Source: Peptococcaceae bacterium BRH_c4a | Lineage (GTDB): Bacteria; Bacillota; Desulfotomaculia; Desulfotomaculales; Desulfocucumaceae | Assembly: GCA_000961585.1 (NCBI GenBank) | Contig: LADN01000098.1 | Span: 1 to 64,000, forward strand | Direction of reading: 5' to 3' | Length of the DNA stretch: 64,000 nt | Shown: in pieces, positions 16,235 to 24,981 of the stretch | How the letters are laid out: each line of letters starts with the position of its first letter | Numbering within the stretch: the first letter of the stretch is position 1 | Notes under the pieces: model-generated | The model's database searches: none | Told to the model about the DNA's origin: nothing | What the model saw: only the letters and a program-made list of their open reading frames with translations | Made by a program: the position numbers and the translations under genes

Positions 16235-16891
16235 TTGTCCTTTCCGCAGTTAAGGGCTGAAACTTTAAAGGAACATGCTCTGCAGGTTATAAGAGACGCA
16301 ATAATGAACGGGAATCTAAAGCCCGGGGAGCGTCTGGTGGAAAGCAAGCTGGCAGAGGAGATGGGCATCAGCCGGGGCCCCATCCGGGAAGCGGTGGGCC
16401 AGCTAAAAAACGAGGGGCTGGTAAAGGTTATACCGCACAAGGGGACATTTGTGGTGGAATGGTCCCGGGACGATGTTCTTGAGGTATACTTGCTCCGCAG
16501 CGTGCTGGAGGGGCTGGCCGCCCGGAAGGCTGCGGAATTGTTTGACCATGAGGACTTCAATTACCTTCAGGATCTATTGCGGCAGGCCAAAACTTTGCCC
16601 CCGGAAGGAACGGTAAGCCAGCTTTCCGGGTTCAGCCTGGAGTTTCACGAGTTTATCTGCCGGAGATGTGGTTTGCCGCGGCTTTATGAAATGTGGTCGG
16701 TGGTAAATGCCCAGAGGTATCTTTTTTCATTCTTAATGTTTACTCATGCCAGCCGGGATGAGATCATACAAAAGCACCAGCTTCTACTGGATGATCTGCG
16801 AAAGAGAGATTCCGACATTGCCGAGCAAAGTATGCGCCGGCATATAATGGATGCCAGGACGTCCTTTGAAAGCATTGGTATCAAGCCTTAG
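16235..16891 (+). CDS. GntR-family regulator, FadR/FCD type
   Basis: 218 residues from TTG with GGGAGGG upstream. An N-terminal winged helix-turn-helix (LKPGERLVESKLAEEMGISR, GPIREAVGQLKNEGLV) is followed by an all-helical FCD ligand domain with LLRSVLEGLAARKAA and metal-type histidines (EFHEFI, RHIMDARTSF). It sits between the putative sulfolactate unit and the decarboxylase/oxidoreductase unit and has its own promoter. It probably responds to an organic acid and controls one or both units. Confidence 0.88.
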   Translation: MSFPQLRAETLKEHALQVIRDAIMNGNLKPGERLVESKLAEEMGISRGPIREAVGQLKNEGLVKVIPHKGTFVVEWSRDDVLEVYLLRSVLEGLAARKAAELFDHEDFNYLQDLLRQAKTLPPEGTVSQLSGFSLEFHEFICRRCGLPRLYEMWSVVNAQRYLFSFLMFTHASRDEIIQKHQLLLDDLRKRDSDIAEQSMRRHIMDARTSFESIGIKP

Positions 16892-16942
16892 GCCATTGGG
16901 GGCACGGCGGAGGTTCACAGCGGCGCAGCCGTTTTAATAGTT

Positions 16943-16954
16943 ATTGTCGACAAT
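16943..16954 (+). promoter_or_regulatory. GntR-type operator palindrome
   Basis: ATTGTCGACAAT is a perfect 12-bp palindrome 22 bp upstream of the decarboxylase start. Its form (TTGTnnACAA) is that of FadR-subfamily GntR sites, and the gene for such a regulator ends 50 bp upstream. Confidence 0.55.
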
Positions 16955-16975
16955 ACTTTTTGGAGGAAAGCTTTA

Positions 16976-18220
16976 ATGGCCGAAAAAAAACCACCTTTTT
17001 CCAAGGAACAACTGATGCGGATAATTGAACAGCATCCCACGCCTTTTCATATTTACCATGAAGAGGCCATCCGGGCCAATGCCCGGAAACTTCTGGCGGC
17101 CTTCGGCTGGGCCCCGGCCTTTAAGGAATATTTTGCCGTCAAGGCCACACCCAATCCCCATATATTGAAGATACTCCATGAGGAGGGGTGCGGCGCCGAC
17201 TGCAGTTCTCTTCCGGAGCTGATTCTGGCGGAAAAATCGGGCATCCGGGGAGAAGACATTATATTCACCTCCAACGACACGCCGGCCAATGAGTTTATAA
17301 AGGCCAAAGAACTGGGAGCGGTAATTAATCTGGATGATATAAGCCATATTGATTTTCTGGAAAAGAACGCCGGGATACCGGAACTGATTTGCTTCCGTTA
17401 TAACCCCGGGCCCCTTAGGGAAGGGGGCAACGCCATCATCGGCAGCCCGGAGGAATCCAAGTACGGACTGACCCGCAAGCAGCTCCTGGACGCCTACAGG
17501 ATAATGAGGGACAAGGGCGCGCAGAGGTTCGGTCTGCATACCATGGTTATTTCCAACGAGTTGGATCCCAACTATTTTATTGAAACGGCCAACATGATGT
17601 TTGATCTGGTGGTTGAGATTTTCCGGACCCTGAAAATAAGGGTTGAATTCGTAAATTTCGGCGGAGGTATAGGAATACCTTACCGCCCGGAGCAGCAGGC
17701 AGTGGATCTGGATTACCTGAGCCGGGGGCTCAAGGAGTCCTATGACAGGAAAATTGTGGCCAACGGGCTGCACCCTCTTAAGCTGGCCATGGAAAGCGGT
17801 CGGATGATAACCGGGCCCTATGGTTATCTGGTGGCCACCGTACTGCATAAGAAGGAAATTTATAAAAATTATGTGGGTCTGGACGCCTGCATGGCCAATC
17901 TGATGCGTCCGGGGATATACGGGGCCTATCATCATATAACCGTGATGGGTAAAGAGGACTGGCCCCTGGGCTATATATATGATGTCACAGGCTCGCTGTG
18001 TGAAAACAATGATAAATTTGCGGTGAACCGGAAGCTGCCCATGGTTGAAATAGGCGATGTCATGGTGATACATGACACAGGGGCCCACGGTTACGCCATG
18101 GGATTCAATTATAACGGAAAGCTGCGGTCGGCCGAACTGCTTCTGAAGGCTGACGGAAGCGTGGAGATGATCCGGCGGGCCGAGACCATTGAAGACTATT
18201 TTGCCACCCTCAATTTTTGA
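16976..18220 (+). CDS. PLP-dependent decarboxylase of the diaminopimelate decarboxylase family
   Basis: 414 residues with GGAGG upstream. A type III fold PLP lysine lies in YFAVKATPNP, near residue 58. Other family motifs are GADCSSLPEL, GLHTMVI (histidine stacking on PLP), FVNFGGGIGIPY (phosphate-binding glycines), LAMESGRMI and DVTGSLCENND with the active-site cysteine. The length fits LysA. Its neighbours (FrhB-like, IorAB) are catabolic, not lysine biosynthetic, so it may act on another amino acid. The start is 85 bp after the GntR gene, behind a palindromic operator. Confidence 0.8.
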   Translation: MAEKKPPFSKEQLMRIIEQHPTPFHIYHEEAIRANARKLLAAFGWAPAFKEYFAVKATPNPHILKILHEEGCGADCSSLPELILAEKSGIRGEDIIFTSNDTPANEFIKAKELGAVINLDDISHIDFLEKNAGIPELICFRYNPGPLREGGNAIIGSPEESKYGLTRKQLLDAYRIMRDKGAQRFGLHTMVISNELDPNYFIETANMMFDLVVEIFRTLKIRVEFVNFGGGIGIPYRPEQQAVDLDYLSRGLKESYDRKIVANGLHPLKLAMESGRMITGPYGYLVATVLHKKEIYKNYVGLDACMANLMRPGIYGAYHHITVMGKEDWPLGYIYDVTGSLCENNDKFAVNRKLPMVEIGDVMVIHDTGAHGYAMGFNYNGKLRSAELLLKADGSVEMIRRAETIEDYFATLNF

Positions 18221-18265
18221 AATAATAATTATCCGGCATATAGGCGGGGTATAAGGAGGAGTTTT

Positions 18266-19363
18266 ATGCCTGGTCAGGATCGGTTAAAAAGGGACATTAT
18301 TGACAGAGGACTATGTTCGTCCTGCGGCATGTGCGTGGGACTTTGCCCTTATATTAAAACAGCCGGAGACATGGTCAGGGTAATCAACCCCTGCGGCCTG
18401 GCTGAGGGAGCCTGTTACTCGGTCTGCCCCAAAGTTTCCCTGGACCTGAGGGAGATGGATCTGGCGGTATTCGGCCGGGAAAGGGAGGACCAGGCACTGG
18501 GTGTGGTAAGGGAAATTTATTTTGCCCGGGCCGGTGAAAACAGGGCGGCCAAAGCCCAGTACGGCGGGGTTGCCTCGGCTTTGGCCGCCTTTGCCCTGAA
18601 AGAGGGAATGGTTACCGGGATGGCCCTGGCCGGGGGGGGGGTTCTCTGCCCCAGGCCGGTGCTGGCCCGCACCGTTGATGAGGTAAACGGTTGTGCCGGG
18701 TCCAAGTATACAGCGGTGCCATCCCTGGCAGTGCTGAACCGGGCCCTTCGGGAGGGTATGTCAGGATTGGGCCTGGTGGGGAGGCCCTGCCAGATAGCCG
18801 CGGCGCGCAAGGCTCAGGCCGGTAATTTGGCAGGAGATCAGTTTAGTAATCCTCAGGCTGTGGGGATGGCCCTGGGGCTGTTCTGCTTCTGGTCCCTTTC
18901 CCCGGATTTTTACCGCTTTGCTTTCCGCAGGGTGAAGGGGGAAGAGATGGTCAGGATGGACATTCCCTTGGAGGGGCCGGTGGTGGAGACCAATTCAGGG
19001 AATTGCCGCTGGCAGTTGGAAGAAATACGGCCTTTTATTAAAAAGCCCTGCAGCCTGTGCTTTGACAGCACCTCGGAGTGGGCGGACCTATCGGTGGGAT
19101 CCACTGAGTTCGACCCATCCTGGAATACACTGATTGTCCGGTCGGACAAAGGGCGGGAACTGGTTGATCTGGCCCTGCGCAGGGGGGCTATAGAAATTGC
19201 TCAATACCCCGAAGAAAGGCTGCCTTTGTTAAGGAGGGCGGCATTGAATAAAAAAATGCGGGTTCTGGGGCTGCCGGAGTTTGAGGACGGAAAACCAGGC
19301 TTCCCTGTGGTGGGCCGGTACCGGGAACAGATTGAAGCCCAGTGGGGAGGAGTGAACCAGTGA
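18266..19363 (+). CDS. FrhB-like Fe-S flavoprotein (coenzyme F420 hydrogenase beta family)
   Basis: 365 residues, AAGGAGG upstream. An N-terminal ferredoxin-type cluster motif, CSSCGMCVGLCP, is followed by a second cysteine group, then the FrhB body with KAQYGGVASALAAFAL, GRPCQIAAARKAQ and the later cysteine pair KKPCSLCFD. Such proteins pass electrons between ferredoxin and a flavin-linked acceptor. It overlaps the following iorA by four bases (GTGA), so it is probably a dedicated electron partner of this indolepyruvate oxidoreductase; that role is inference. Confidence 0.82.
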   Translation: MPGQDRLKRDIIDRGLCSSCGMCVGLCPYIKTAGDMVRVINPCGLAEGACYSVCPKVSLDLREMDLAVFGREREDQALGVVREIYFARAGENRAAKAQYGGVASALAAFALKEGMVTGMALAGGGVLCPRPVLARTVDEVNGCAGSKYTAVPSLAVLNRALREGMSGLGLVGRPCQIAAARKAQAGNLAGDQFSNPQAVGMALGLFCFWSLSPDFYRFAFRRVKGEEMVRMDIPLEGPVVETNSGNCRWQLEEIRPFIKKPCSLCFDSTSEWADLSVGSTEFDPSWNTLIVRSDKGRELVDLALRRGAIEIAQYPEERLPLLRRAALNKKMRVLGLPEFEDGKPGFPVVGRYREQIEAQWGGVNQ

Positions 19364-21285
19364 CCATCATGGGAGTCCGTGAGGAAAAGCCGGGGGTCAG
19401 GGTGGCTCTTACCGGAAATGAATCCATCGCCCGGGGAGCTCTGGAGGCCGGGGTGGCCTATGCCGCCTCCTATCCCGGATCCCCCACCGCCGAAGTGCTG
19501 GGAACCCTGGCTAAGGTGGCCGGGGAACATGATATATACGTTGAGTGGTCTGTCAATGAAAAGGTGGCCCTGGAAGGGGCCGCGGCCGCATCCTTCACCG
19601 GGTTGAGATCCCTGACCGTGATGAAGGCTGACGGCCTCAATGTTGCCCTGGACTTTGCCGGCGCCCTGGCCATTTCAGGCTGCCGGGGAGGCATGGTAAT
19701 AGTGGTGGGCGATGACCCGGCGGCCCACTCCAGTGTTCGGGAAGAGGATTCCCGCAATCTGTGCAAGGTGATTCACCTGCCTGTGCTGGAGCCCTCCTCG
19801 GTAGAGGAGGCCATGGACATGACCAGGGAAGCTTTCTCACTGTCGGAGGAGCTGGCGCTGCCGGTGGTGGTGCGCTGTGTCACCCGGGTTTGCCACGCCA
19901 GCGGCGATGTAAAGCTGGGGAAAATAGCCCGTACAGAAAGGGAGCCGGAATTTCAAAGGGGCGACCGGGTAATCACCTTCGGTATAGCCCTGCACGCAAT
20001 GCAGGAGCAGAAGCTGACCAGGGCTTCGGCTTTGTTCTGTAAATCGGGATTCAACAGCTACACCGGCCCTCAAAGGGCCCAAAGACTGATCATTGCCAGC
20101 GGGCCCAGCTACATGTATGCCCTGGAGGCCCTGGAAATGCTGGATCTGAGTAGGGAAACCGGGGTGCTGAAGCTGGGGACCACCTGGCCGCTGCCGGAAT
20201 CCTTGCTGCTGGATTATCTTATAAACGCTTCCGAGGTGGTATTCGCCGAAGAGGTGGAGCCCTTTGTGGAGGATAATGTGATGGCCCTGGCCGCCCGCCA
20301 CTGGAAAGACATTGGAAGCATCACCTTTTACGGCAAAAGGAGCGGCCACGTGGCCGGCCCGGCGGGCCCGGGCATAGGGGAGATGAACCCGGATATACTG
20401 GCCGGGTCCCTTTCGAAAATAACCGGGGCAGCCTTTAAAAGCCCTGTTCTTTCCGGTCGGAAGGGAGCCCTGGAGCTTCTGGGGGAAAAGATGCCGGGCA
20501 GGGATCTGGCCCTCTGCGCCGGGTGTCCGCACAGGGCTTCTTTCTGGTCCATAAAGACGGCCCTGGAGCTGGACGGCAGGGGAGGGATCGTTCTGGGGGA
20601 CATAGGCTGCTATACCCTGGGCATCGCCAGAACCGGCTACCATATCCTGCAGACGGTGCACTGCATGGGCGCCGGGGTAGGCATCGCCGGGGGCATGGGA
20701 AAGCTGGACCGCTTTGGATTTAACCGGCCGGTTATAACCGTGGTGGGGGATTCCACCTTTTATCACGCCGCTGTGCCGGCACTGATCAACGCCCGCTATA
20801 ACCGCTCCAATTTTATGCTGGTGCTGCTGGACAATGAAACCACCGCCATGACCGGTCATCAGCCCCACCCGGGGCGCAGTTCCACCGCCACCGGGGAACC
20901 TGCCGACACCGTGCATATGGAAGATATAATCCGGGGCATAGGCATACCCTGCAGCCTTCAGGACCCCTACGATGTTGAGGCGACCATTGATGTTATTTGC
21001 CGGATGCTGCAGCAAGAAGGTCCCCGGGTGCTGATACTGAGGAGAACCTGCGCCCTGGCGGCCGTTAAGGGAAAACAAAAAAACAGGGTGTATGTGGATG
21101 GAAAGAGGTGCATAGGGGATGCCTGCGGCTGCGGAAGGTTCTGCAGCAAAGTTTTCTCCTGTCCTGCCAATATATGGGATGCGGAGTCGGGTAAGGCCCG
21201 TATTGACGAGGCGGTATGCAACGGCTGCGGGGTGTGCGCCACCCTTTGCCCCCGGCAGGCCATCACGGTGGAAAGGACGGTTTAG
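19360..21285 (+). CDS. iorA: indolepyruvate ferredoxin oxidoreductase alpha subunit, copy 1
   Basis: About 641 residues from GTG 19360 (GGGGAGGAG upstream, GTGA overlap). The N-terminal pyrimidine-binding domain starts LTGNESIARGALEAGVAYAA and has YPGSPTAEV. The thiamine-diphosphate motif is GDIGCYTLG with later GDSTFYHAAVPAL. A C-terminal ferredoxin domain has an odd first cluster, CIGDACGCGRFC, then a regular CNGCGVCATLCP. It oxidatively decarboxylates aryl (or branched) 2-oxo acids to acyl-CoA and reduces ferredoxin. A second copy lies at 49793. Confidence 0.9.
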   Translation: MTIMGVREEKPGVRVALTGNESIARGALEAGVAYAASYPGSPTAEVLGTLAKVAGEHDIYVEWSVNEKVALEGAAAASFTGLRSLTVMKADGLNVALDFAGALAISGCRGGMVIVVGDDPAAHSSVREEDSRNLCKVIHLPVLEPSSVEEAMDMTREAFSLSEELALPVVVRCVTRVCHASGDVKLGKIARTEREPEFQRGDRVITFGIALHAMQEQKLTRASALFCKSGFNSYTGPQRAQRLIIASGPSYMYALEALEMLDLSRETGVLKLGTTWPLPESLLLDYLINASEVVFAEEVEPFVEDNVMALAARHWKDIGSITFYGKRSGHVAGPAGPGIGEMNPDILAGSLSKITGAAFKSPVLSGRKGALELLGEKMPGRDLALCAGCPHRASFWSIKTALELDGRGGIVLGDIGCYTLGIARTGYHILQTVHCMGAGVGIAGGMGKLDRFGFNRPVITVVGDSTFYHAAVPALINARYNRSNFMLVLLDNETTAMTGHQPHPGRSSTATGEPADTVHMEDIIRGIGIPCSLQDPYDVEATIDVICRMLQQEGPRVLILRRTCALAAVKGKQKNRVYVDGKRCIGDACGCGRFCSKVFSCPANIWDAESGKARIDEAVCNGCGVCATLCPRQAITVERTV

Positions 21286-21288
21286 GGG

Positions 21289-21903
21289 ATGCCAAAACTG
21301 TTTGCGGAACCTTTAAATATAATAATCACCGGTGTGGGAGGGCAGGGCAACGTGCTGGCCTCCCAGATACTCTCGGTGGCGGCGGCCGAGGCCGGCTACC
21401 GGGTGGCCGTAGGTGAAACCTTCGGTGTTTCCCAGAGGGGCGGATCGGTGATGAGCCATGTGAGGATCTCCCGGGATAAACCCATTGGCCCGCTTATCCC
21501 CAGGGGGAGGGCCCACGTGGTGGCGGGCTTCGAGCCCCTGGAAACCATGAGGGTGATCATGGATTATGCCAATCCTGACACCGTGGTGATCATGAACGAC
21601 CGCCCCAACTATCCCCTGGGCTGTCTTCTGGGTGAGGATAAATACCCCCATCCCGCCCGCATAGAGGAGGCGGTAAAAAAAATGGTGTCAAGGGTCCATA
21701 CCCTGCCCGCCACCCATCTGGCCCAGGAGGCCGGAAGCCCCCTGGCCGCCAATATGGTCATGACCGGGGCCATGGCCGCAAGCGGCCTTGTGCCCTTTGG
21801 CCGGGAGTATTTTATTAGAACCATTGAGTCTCTTTTTACCGGCGGTGTCAGGGAGCTAAACCTCCGGGCCTTTGACACGGGCTATAGCCGTATTTCGGGA
21901 TAA
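21289..21903 (+). CDS. iorB: indolepyruvate ferredoxin oxidoreductase beta subunit, copy 1
   Basis: 204 residues, four bases after iorA. The gamma-type domain begins IIITGVGGQGNVLASQIL and has GVSQRGGSVMSHVRIS, both typical of IorB. It completes the enzyme with the preceding subunit. The next genes are on the opposite strand, so this ends the operon. Confidence 0.9.
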   Translation: MPKLFAEPLNIIITGVGGQGNVLASQILSVAAAEAGYRVAVGETFGVSQRGGSVMSHVRISRDKPIGPLIPRGRAHVVAGFEPLETMRVIMDYANPDTVVIMNDRPNYPLGCLLGEDKYPHPARIEEAVKKMVSRVHTLPATHLAQEAGSPLAANMVMTGAMAASGLVPFGREYFIRTIESLFTGGVRELNLRAFDTGYSRISG

Positions 21904-21934
21904 TGTCGGCTGGTTCTTACATGAATGAAAAACT

Positions 21935-22771
21935 CTATAAAAAATAAATTTTATAGTTTACCACCAGATCATCAGCCCGGTATTTTTTAACTATGCTGAA
22001 GACCTTCTTTTGTTGTATATGAAGATCTTCCGTGATAAAGCTCACATAGACAAAGGGAGTTGAGATGCTCCACTGAACATTCATCCCTGTCAGCAGGTTT
22101 TTTGCCTTGGCGGCCACCTTCTGGATAATGTCTGCTGTTCCGTTAAGAATATCTTCTGAGGTCAGTTCCGGGGGCTTTAACCCGGTCATCAGGCTTATAA
22201 TGCCGGTGGCTGCTTCCCTGCCCATGGTCAGGTAAATAATGGCATTGACTTTCCCCTGTATAATCATTTGCCCGGAAAGATAATCCTTCTGCGCAGCGGT
22301 TTCTGGAGGTCCATATTCCTCAGACACCTCCAGTCCGGTGGAGTATGCCAGAATATTCCTTGCGGCATCGGAAAAGCAGTTGTTTAATAAGTCATATTCA
22401 TACCCCAATCCAAGGCATTGCAGTATTTTTTTGGTCAGTTCCTGCTCGGTGAAGGGCTTAATAAGATAATTGTTGGCCCCGGCCTGGACAGCCTTAACGA
22501 TCTTATCCTTTTCGCCCTCGGTGGTGGCCATCATTACCGGGATGTTTTTATACTTCTCCTGGCGTCTTATTTTGTTTAAAAACTCGAAACCGTTCATATT
22601 TGGCATATTCCAGTCCAGTATGATTAGATCGAACTTTCCTTCGGTTTTTTTCAGAGTCGACAGGGCCTCAATGCCGTCAGACGCCTCAAAGAGCTGCCCA
22701 CCCATGGCCTCCACCGTTTTCTTGGTAAGTTTCCTAATCAGCAAAACATCATCCACGGATAAAATTTTCAC
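21935..22771 (-). CDS. CheY receiver fused to a CheX/CheC-like phosphatase domain
   Basis: 278 residues. Residues 1-120 form a receiver with the acidic pair VDD, phospho-aspartate in LIILDWNMPN, threonine in MATTEGE and lysine in YLIKPFTEQE. Residues about 125-278 resemble CheX/CheC-type domains, which dephosphorylate CheY-P; the family's E..N motif may be DILNGTADII. It is the last gene of the minus-strand chemosensory operon and could be a phosphate sink or a self-terminating response regulator. Confidence 0.78.
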   Translation of the reverse strand: MKILSVDDVLLIRKLTKKTVEAMGGQLFEASDGIEALSTLKKTEGKFDLIILDWNMPNMNGFEFLNKIRRQEKYKNIPVMMATTEGEKDKIVKAVQAGANNYLIKPFTEQELTKKILQCLGLGYEYDLLNNCFSDAARNILAYSTGLEVSEEYGPPETAAQKDYLSGQMIIQGKVNAIIYLTMGREAATGIISLMTGLKPPELTSEDILNGTADIIQKVAAKAKNLLTGMNVQWSISTPFVYVSFITEDLHIQQKKVFSIVKKYRADDLVVNYKIYFL

Positions 22772-22827
22772 GCCAACACTCCTATCCGGAAATAAATTCC
22801 ATCCCCATGCTCTTGTGGATTTAAGCT

Positions 22828-23916
22828 TTAACCTCTGCCCGAAATGATTTGCAAAATACGAAAAGGTATTGTGGACAGATCCTCTACGGCATCAGACAGG
22901 CCTGCGTCCACCACGCTTTTGGGCATTCCGTAAACAACGCAGGTTCGTTCACTCTGGGCCAGGCAGAAGCATTCACAGCTCTTTTTTATTTCCTCCACGC
23001 CCAGCATTCCGTCACTGCCCATGCCCGTAAGTATCACGGCCAGCACTCTTTTATTGCGGTAGACCCTGGCCACAGAGCGGAAGAGCACATCGGCAGCGGG
23101 TTTGACACCGTTTACCGGGGGGGTGGATTCAACTTTTATGATTATACCGGTGCCCTTTCCTGTTTCAACCGTCATATGAAAACCTCCGGGTGCGATCATT
23201 ATCTGACCCGGTCTCACGGCGTCCCCATCCTGGGCCTCCAGTACCGGAAGGCTGCATTTTTTATCCAGTGACTGGGCCATTCTGCCGGTCAGTTCCGCCG
23301 GCATATGCTGAACCACCAGAACGGGCTTGTTAAATCCGGCCGGAAGATCTTTGCAAACTGTCTCCAGGGCCGCCGGGCCGCCGGTGGAAGAGGCTATAAG
23401 CACCAGGTCGACTCCGCTTAATCTCCTTTTTTTTGCCGCCGGGGCCGCTGGGGGAGGGGTGGTGTTCCGCTGAAGGGAGGGCGCTGCGTTTACATTCCAG
23501 GAAGTGAACTTCCTGGCTATTATCTGGGTAAACAGTCCCTGCAGCCTCTGTTTCATGCCGCTGATATTTTTTTCAGCCGTTGCCGCCGGAGGTTTTTTTA
23601 TAAAGTTCATAACGCCGGCTTCCGGTGATCTGAATTTTTCCGCCTGGCTGTCTGACCCCGGGGAGACCAGCATGATCACGAAAATATGGGGGTGGCGCCT
23701 GCGGATTTGATCCAGGGTTTCAAGTAATTTGGCTTCGGGTGTGAACATATCCAAAAGGACAACATCGGTGCTGCCCCGGTTTAATCTTTCAATGGCCAGG
23801 GCTCCGCTGGAGGCGGTATTTGTCACAATGCCCAGGCCGGTGCTCTCCACCGCCTGGGCCAGTATTTTTTTGTAAAACACAGAGTTGTCTAAAATTAAAA
23901 CCTTAAGCTTTTCCAA
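22828..23916 (-). CDS. cheB: chemoreceptor methylesterase CheB
   Basis: 362 residues. The receiver domain (1-120, aspartate in VVLLDMF) is divergent and has an irregular second half. A proline-rich linker leads to a CheB methylesterase domain with catalytic serine in IASSTGGPAAL, histidine in VVQHMPAEL and aspartate in LTGMGSDGMLG. No CheR is present in the operon, so the methyltransferase must be encoded elsewhere, or the demethylase/deamidase acts alone. Confidence 0.88.
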   Translation of the reverse strand: MEKLKVLILDNSVFYKKILAQAVESTGLGIVTNTASSGALAIERLNRGSTDVVLLDMFTPEAKLLETLDQIRRRHPHIFVIMLVSPGSDSQAEKFRSPEAGVMNFIKKPPAATAEKNISGMKQRLQGLFTQIIARKFTSWNVNAAPSLQRNTTPPPAAPAAKKRRLSGVDLVLIASSTGGPAALETVCKDLPAGFNKPVLVVQHMPAELTGRMAQSLDKKCSLPVLEAQDGDAVRPGQIMIAPGGFHMTVETGKGTGIIIKVESTPPVNGVKPAADVLFRSVARVYRNKRVLAVILTGMGSDGMLGVEEIKKSCECFCLAQSERTCVVYGMPKSVVDAGLSDAVEDLSTIPFRILQIISGRG

Positions 23917-23940
23917 ACACTCACCAGCCTAGCGGTTGCG

Positions 23941-24948
23941 CTAATTATTAAAGTTGACACTGGCCACCATAACCCGGTTCCGCCCCTGACATTTTGCGCT
24001 GTAAAGGGCTCCGTCGGCCGCAGAAATCAGATCAGCCGTTGAAAGTTCCTTTGTGGGAAGAATGGTGGCCACTCCCAGGCTGACCGTTACATGATCGCTT
24101 GCTTTGGATCCGCTGTGTAAAATAGCCCTTTTCTCCACCGCCGAGCATATTGTTTCAGCCAAAAAAACCGCCCCATTTTTTTGAGTTCCCGGCAAAACCA
24201 CAGTGAATTCCTCGCCGCCGTACCGGCACAGCAGATCCTCGGGGCGTCTCAGCGTGCTTTGAATTGTGTTGGCAACGGTCATCAGGCACTCGTCTCCGGC
24301 CTGATGACCATATGTATCATTGTAGGCCTTAAAAAAATCAATATCCGCCATTATTAAAGAAAGGGGCTTAAAATGCCTTCTTCCCCGCCGCCATTCCGCA
24401 TCCATGTATTCGTCAAAGCGCCGCCGGTTGGCAATCCCCGTCAGCCCGTCCAGGGAGGAAAGGAGGTTTAGCTTTTGAACGGCCACCTCCAGCTGCCTGG
24501 TTACCTCCAGCAGTTTCTGCTCCCGCATCTTGCGGCTGTCCATCTCGTGCTTCAGCTTAAGGGCTGACCGGGACCGGGCCAGCAGCTCAATTTTATTGAT
24601 TGGTTTGGTGATGTAATCAATGGCCCCGGCCTCAAAGGCTTTTTCCAGGTGCTCGCTTTCTGTAAGGGAGGTTACCATTATTACAGGAATATCCTGTAAG
24701 CGCTCCACAGACTTTATGATGCGGCAGGCTTCCCTTCCGTCCATGTCGGGCAGTACAATATCCAGCAAAACAAGGTCTATTTCTGAACCGGCGTCCACGG
24801 ATGTCTCCCCGGCGGAATTAATATCCAGCTTTTCAAAGGCGTCCAGAGCTGATTCCGAAAACAGCAGATCCGAGTATCCGGACTCAGTCAGGTAAGATTC
24901 AATTATTAATCGGGTAGTTTTAGAATCGTCAACAATCAGTATGCTCAT
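23941..24948 (-). CDS. receiver-GGDEF response regulator (diguanylate cyclase)
   Basis: 335 residues. An N-terminal receiver has VDDSKTTR, phospho-site LVLLDIVLPD and KPINK, then a coiled linker (about 130-165) and a GGDEF domain with intact RYGGEEF active site. The RPED sequence just before it is the product-inhibition I-site (RxxD). It therefore should make c-di-GMP when phosphorylated by the CheA of the same operon. The order receptor, CheW, CheA-REC, CheB, receiver-GGDEF is the Wsp type. Confidence 0.9.
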   Translation of the reverse strand: MSILIVDDSKTTRLIIESYLTESGYSDLLFSESALDAFEKLDINSAGETSVDAGSEIDLVLLDIVLPDMDGREACRIIKSVERLQDIPVIMVTSLTESEHLEKAFEAGAIDYITKPINKIELLARSRSALKLKHEMDSRKMREQKLLEVTRQLEVAVQKLNLLSSLDGLTGIANRRRFDEYMDAEWRRGRRHFKPLSLIMADIDFFKAYNDTYGHQAGDECLMTVANTIQSTLRRPEDLLCRYGGEEFTVVLPGTQKNGAVFLAETICSAVEKRAILHSGSKASDHVTVSLGVATILPTKELSTADLISAADGALYSAKCQGRNRVMVASVNFNN

Positions 24949-24981
24949 ACGGTGTCTCTTCCCTTTCGGCCACTGATTTAC

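Noticed and set aside
16973-18088. A 371-codon open frame opposite the PLP decarboxylase
   Set aside because: His/Gly/Ile-rich shadow of a gene with an intact active site.
19837-21078. A 413-codon open frame opposite iorA copy 1
   Set aside because: Antisense to a well-supported thiamine-diphosphate enzyme; Gln/His/Pro-rich composition typical of a shadow frame.
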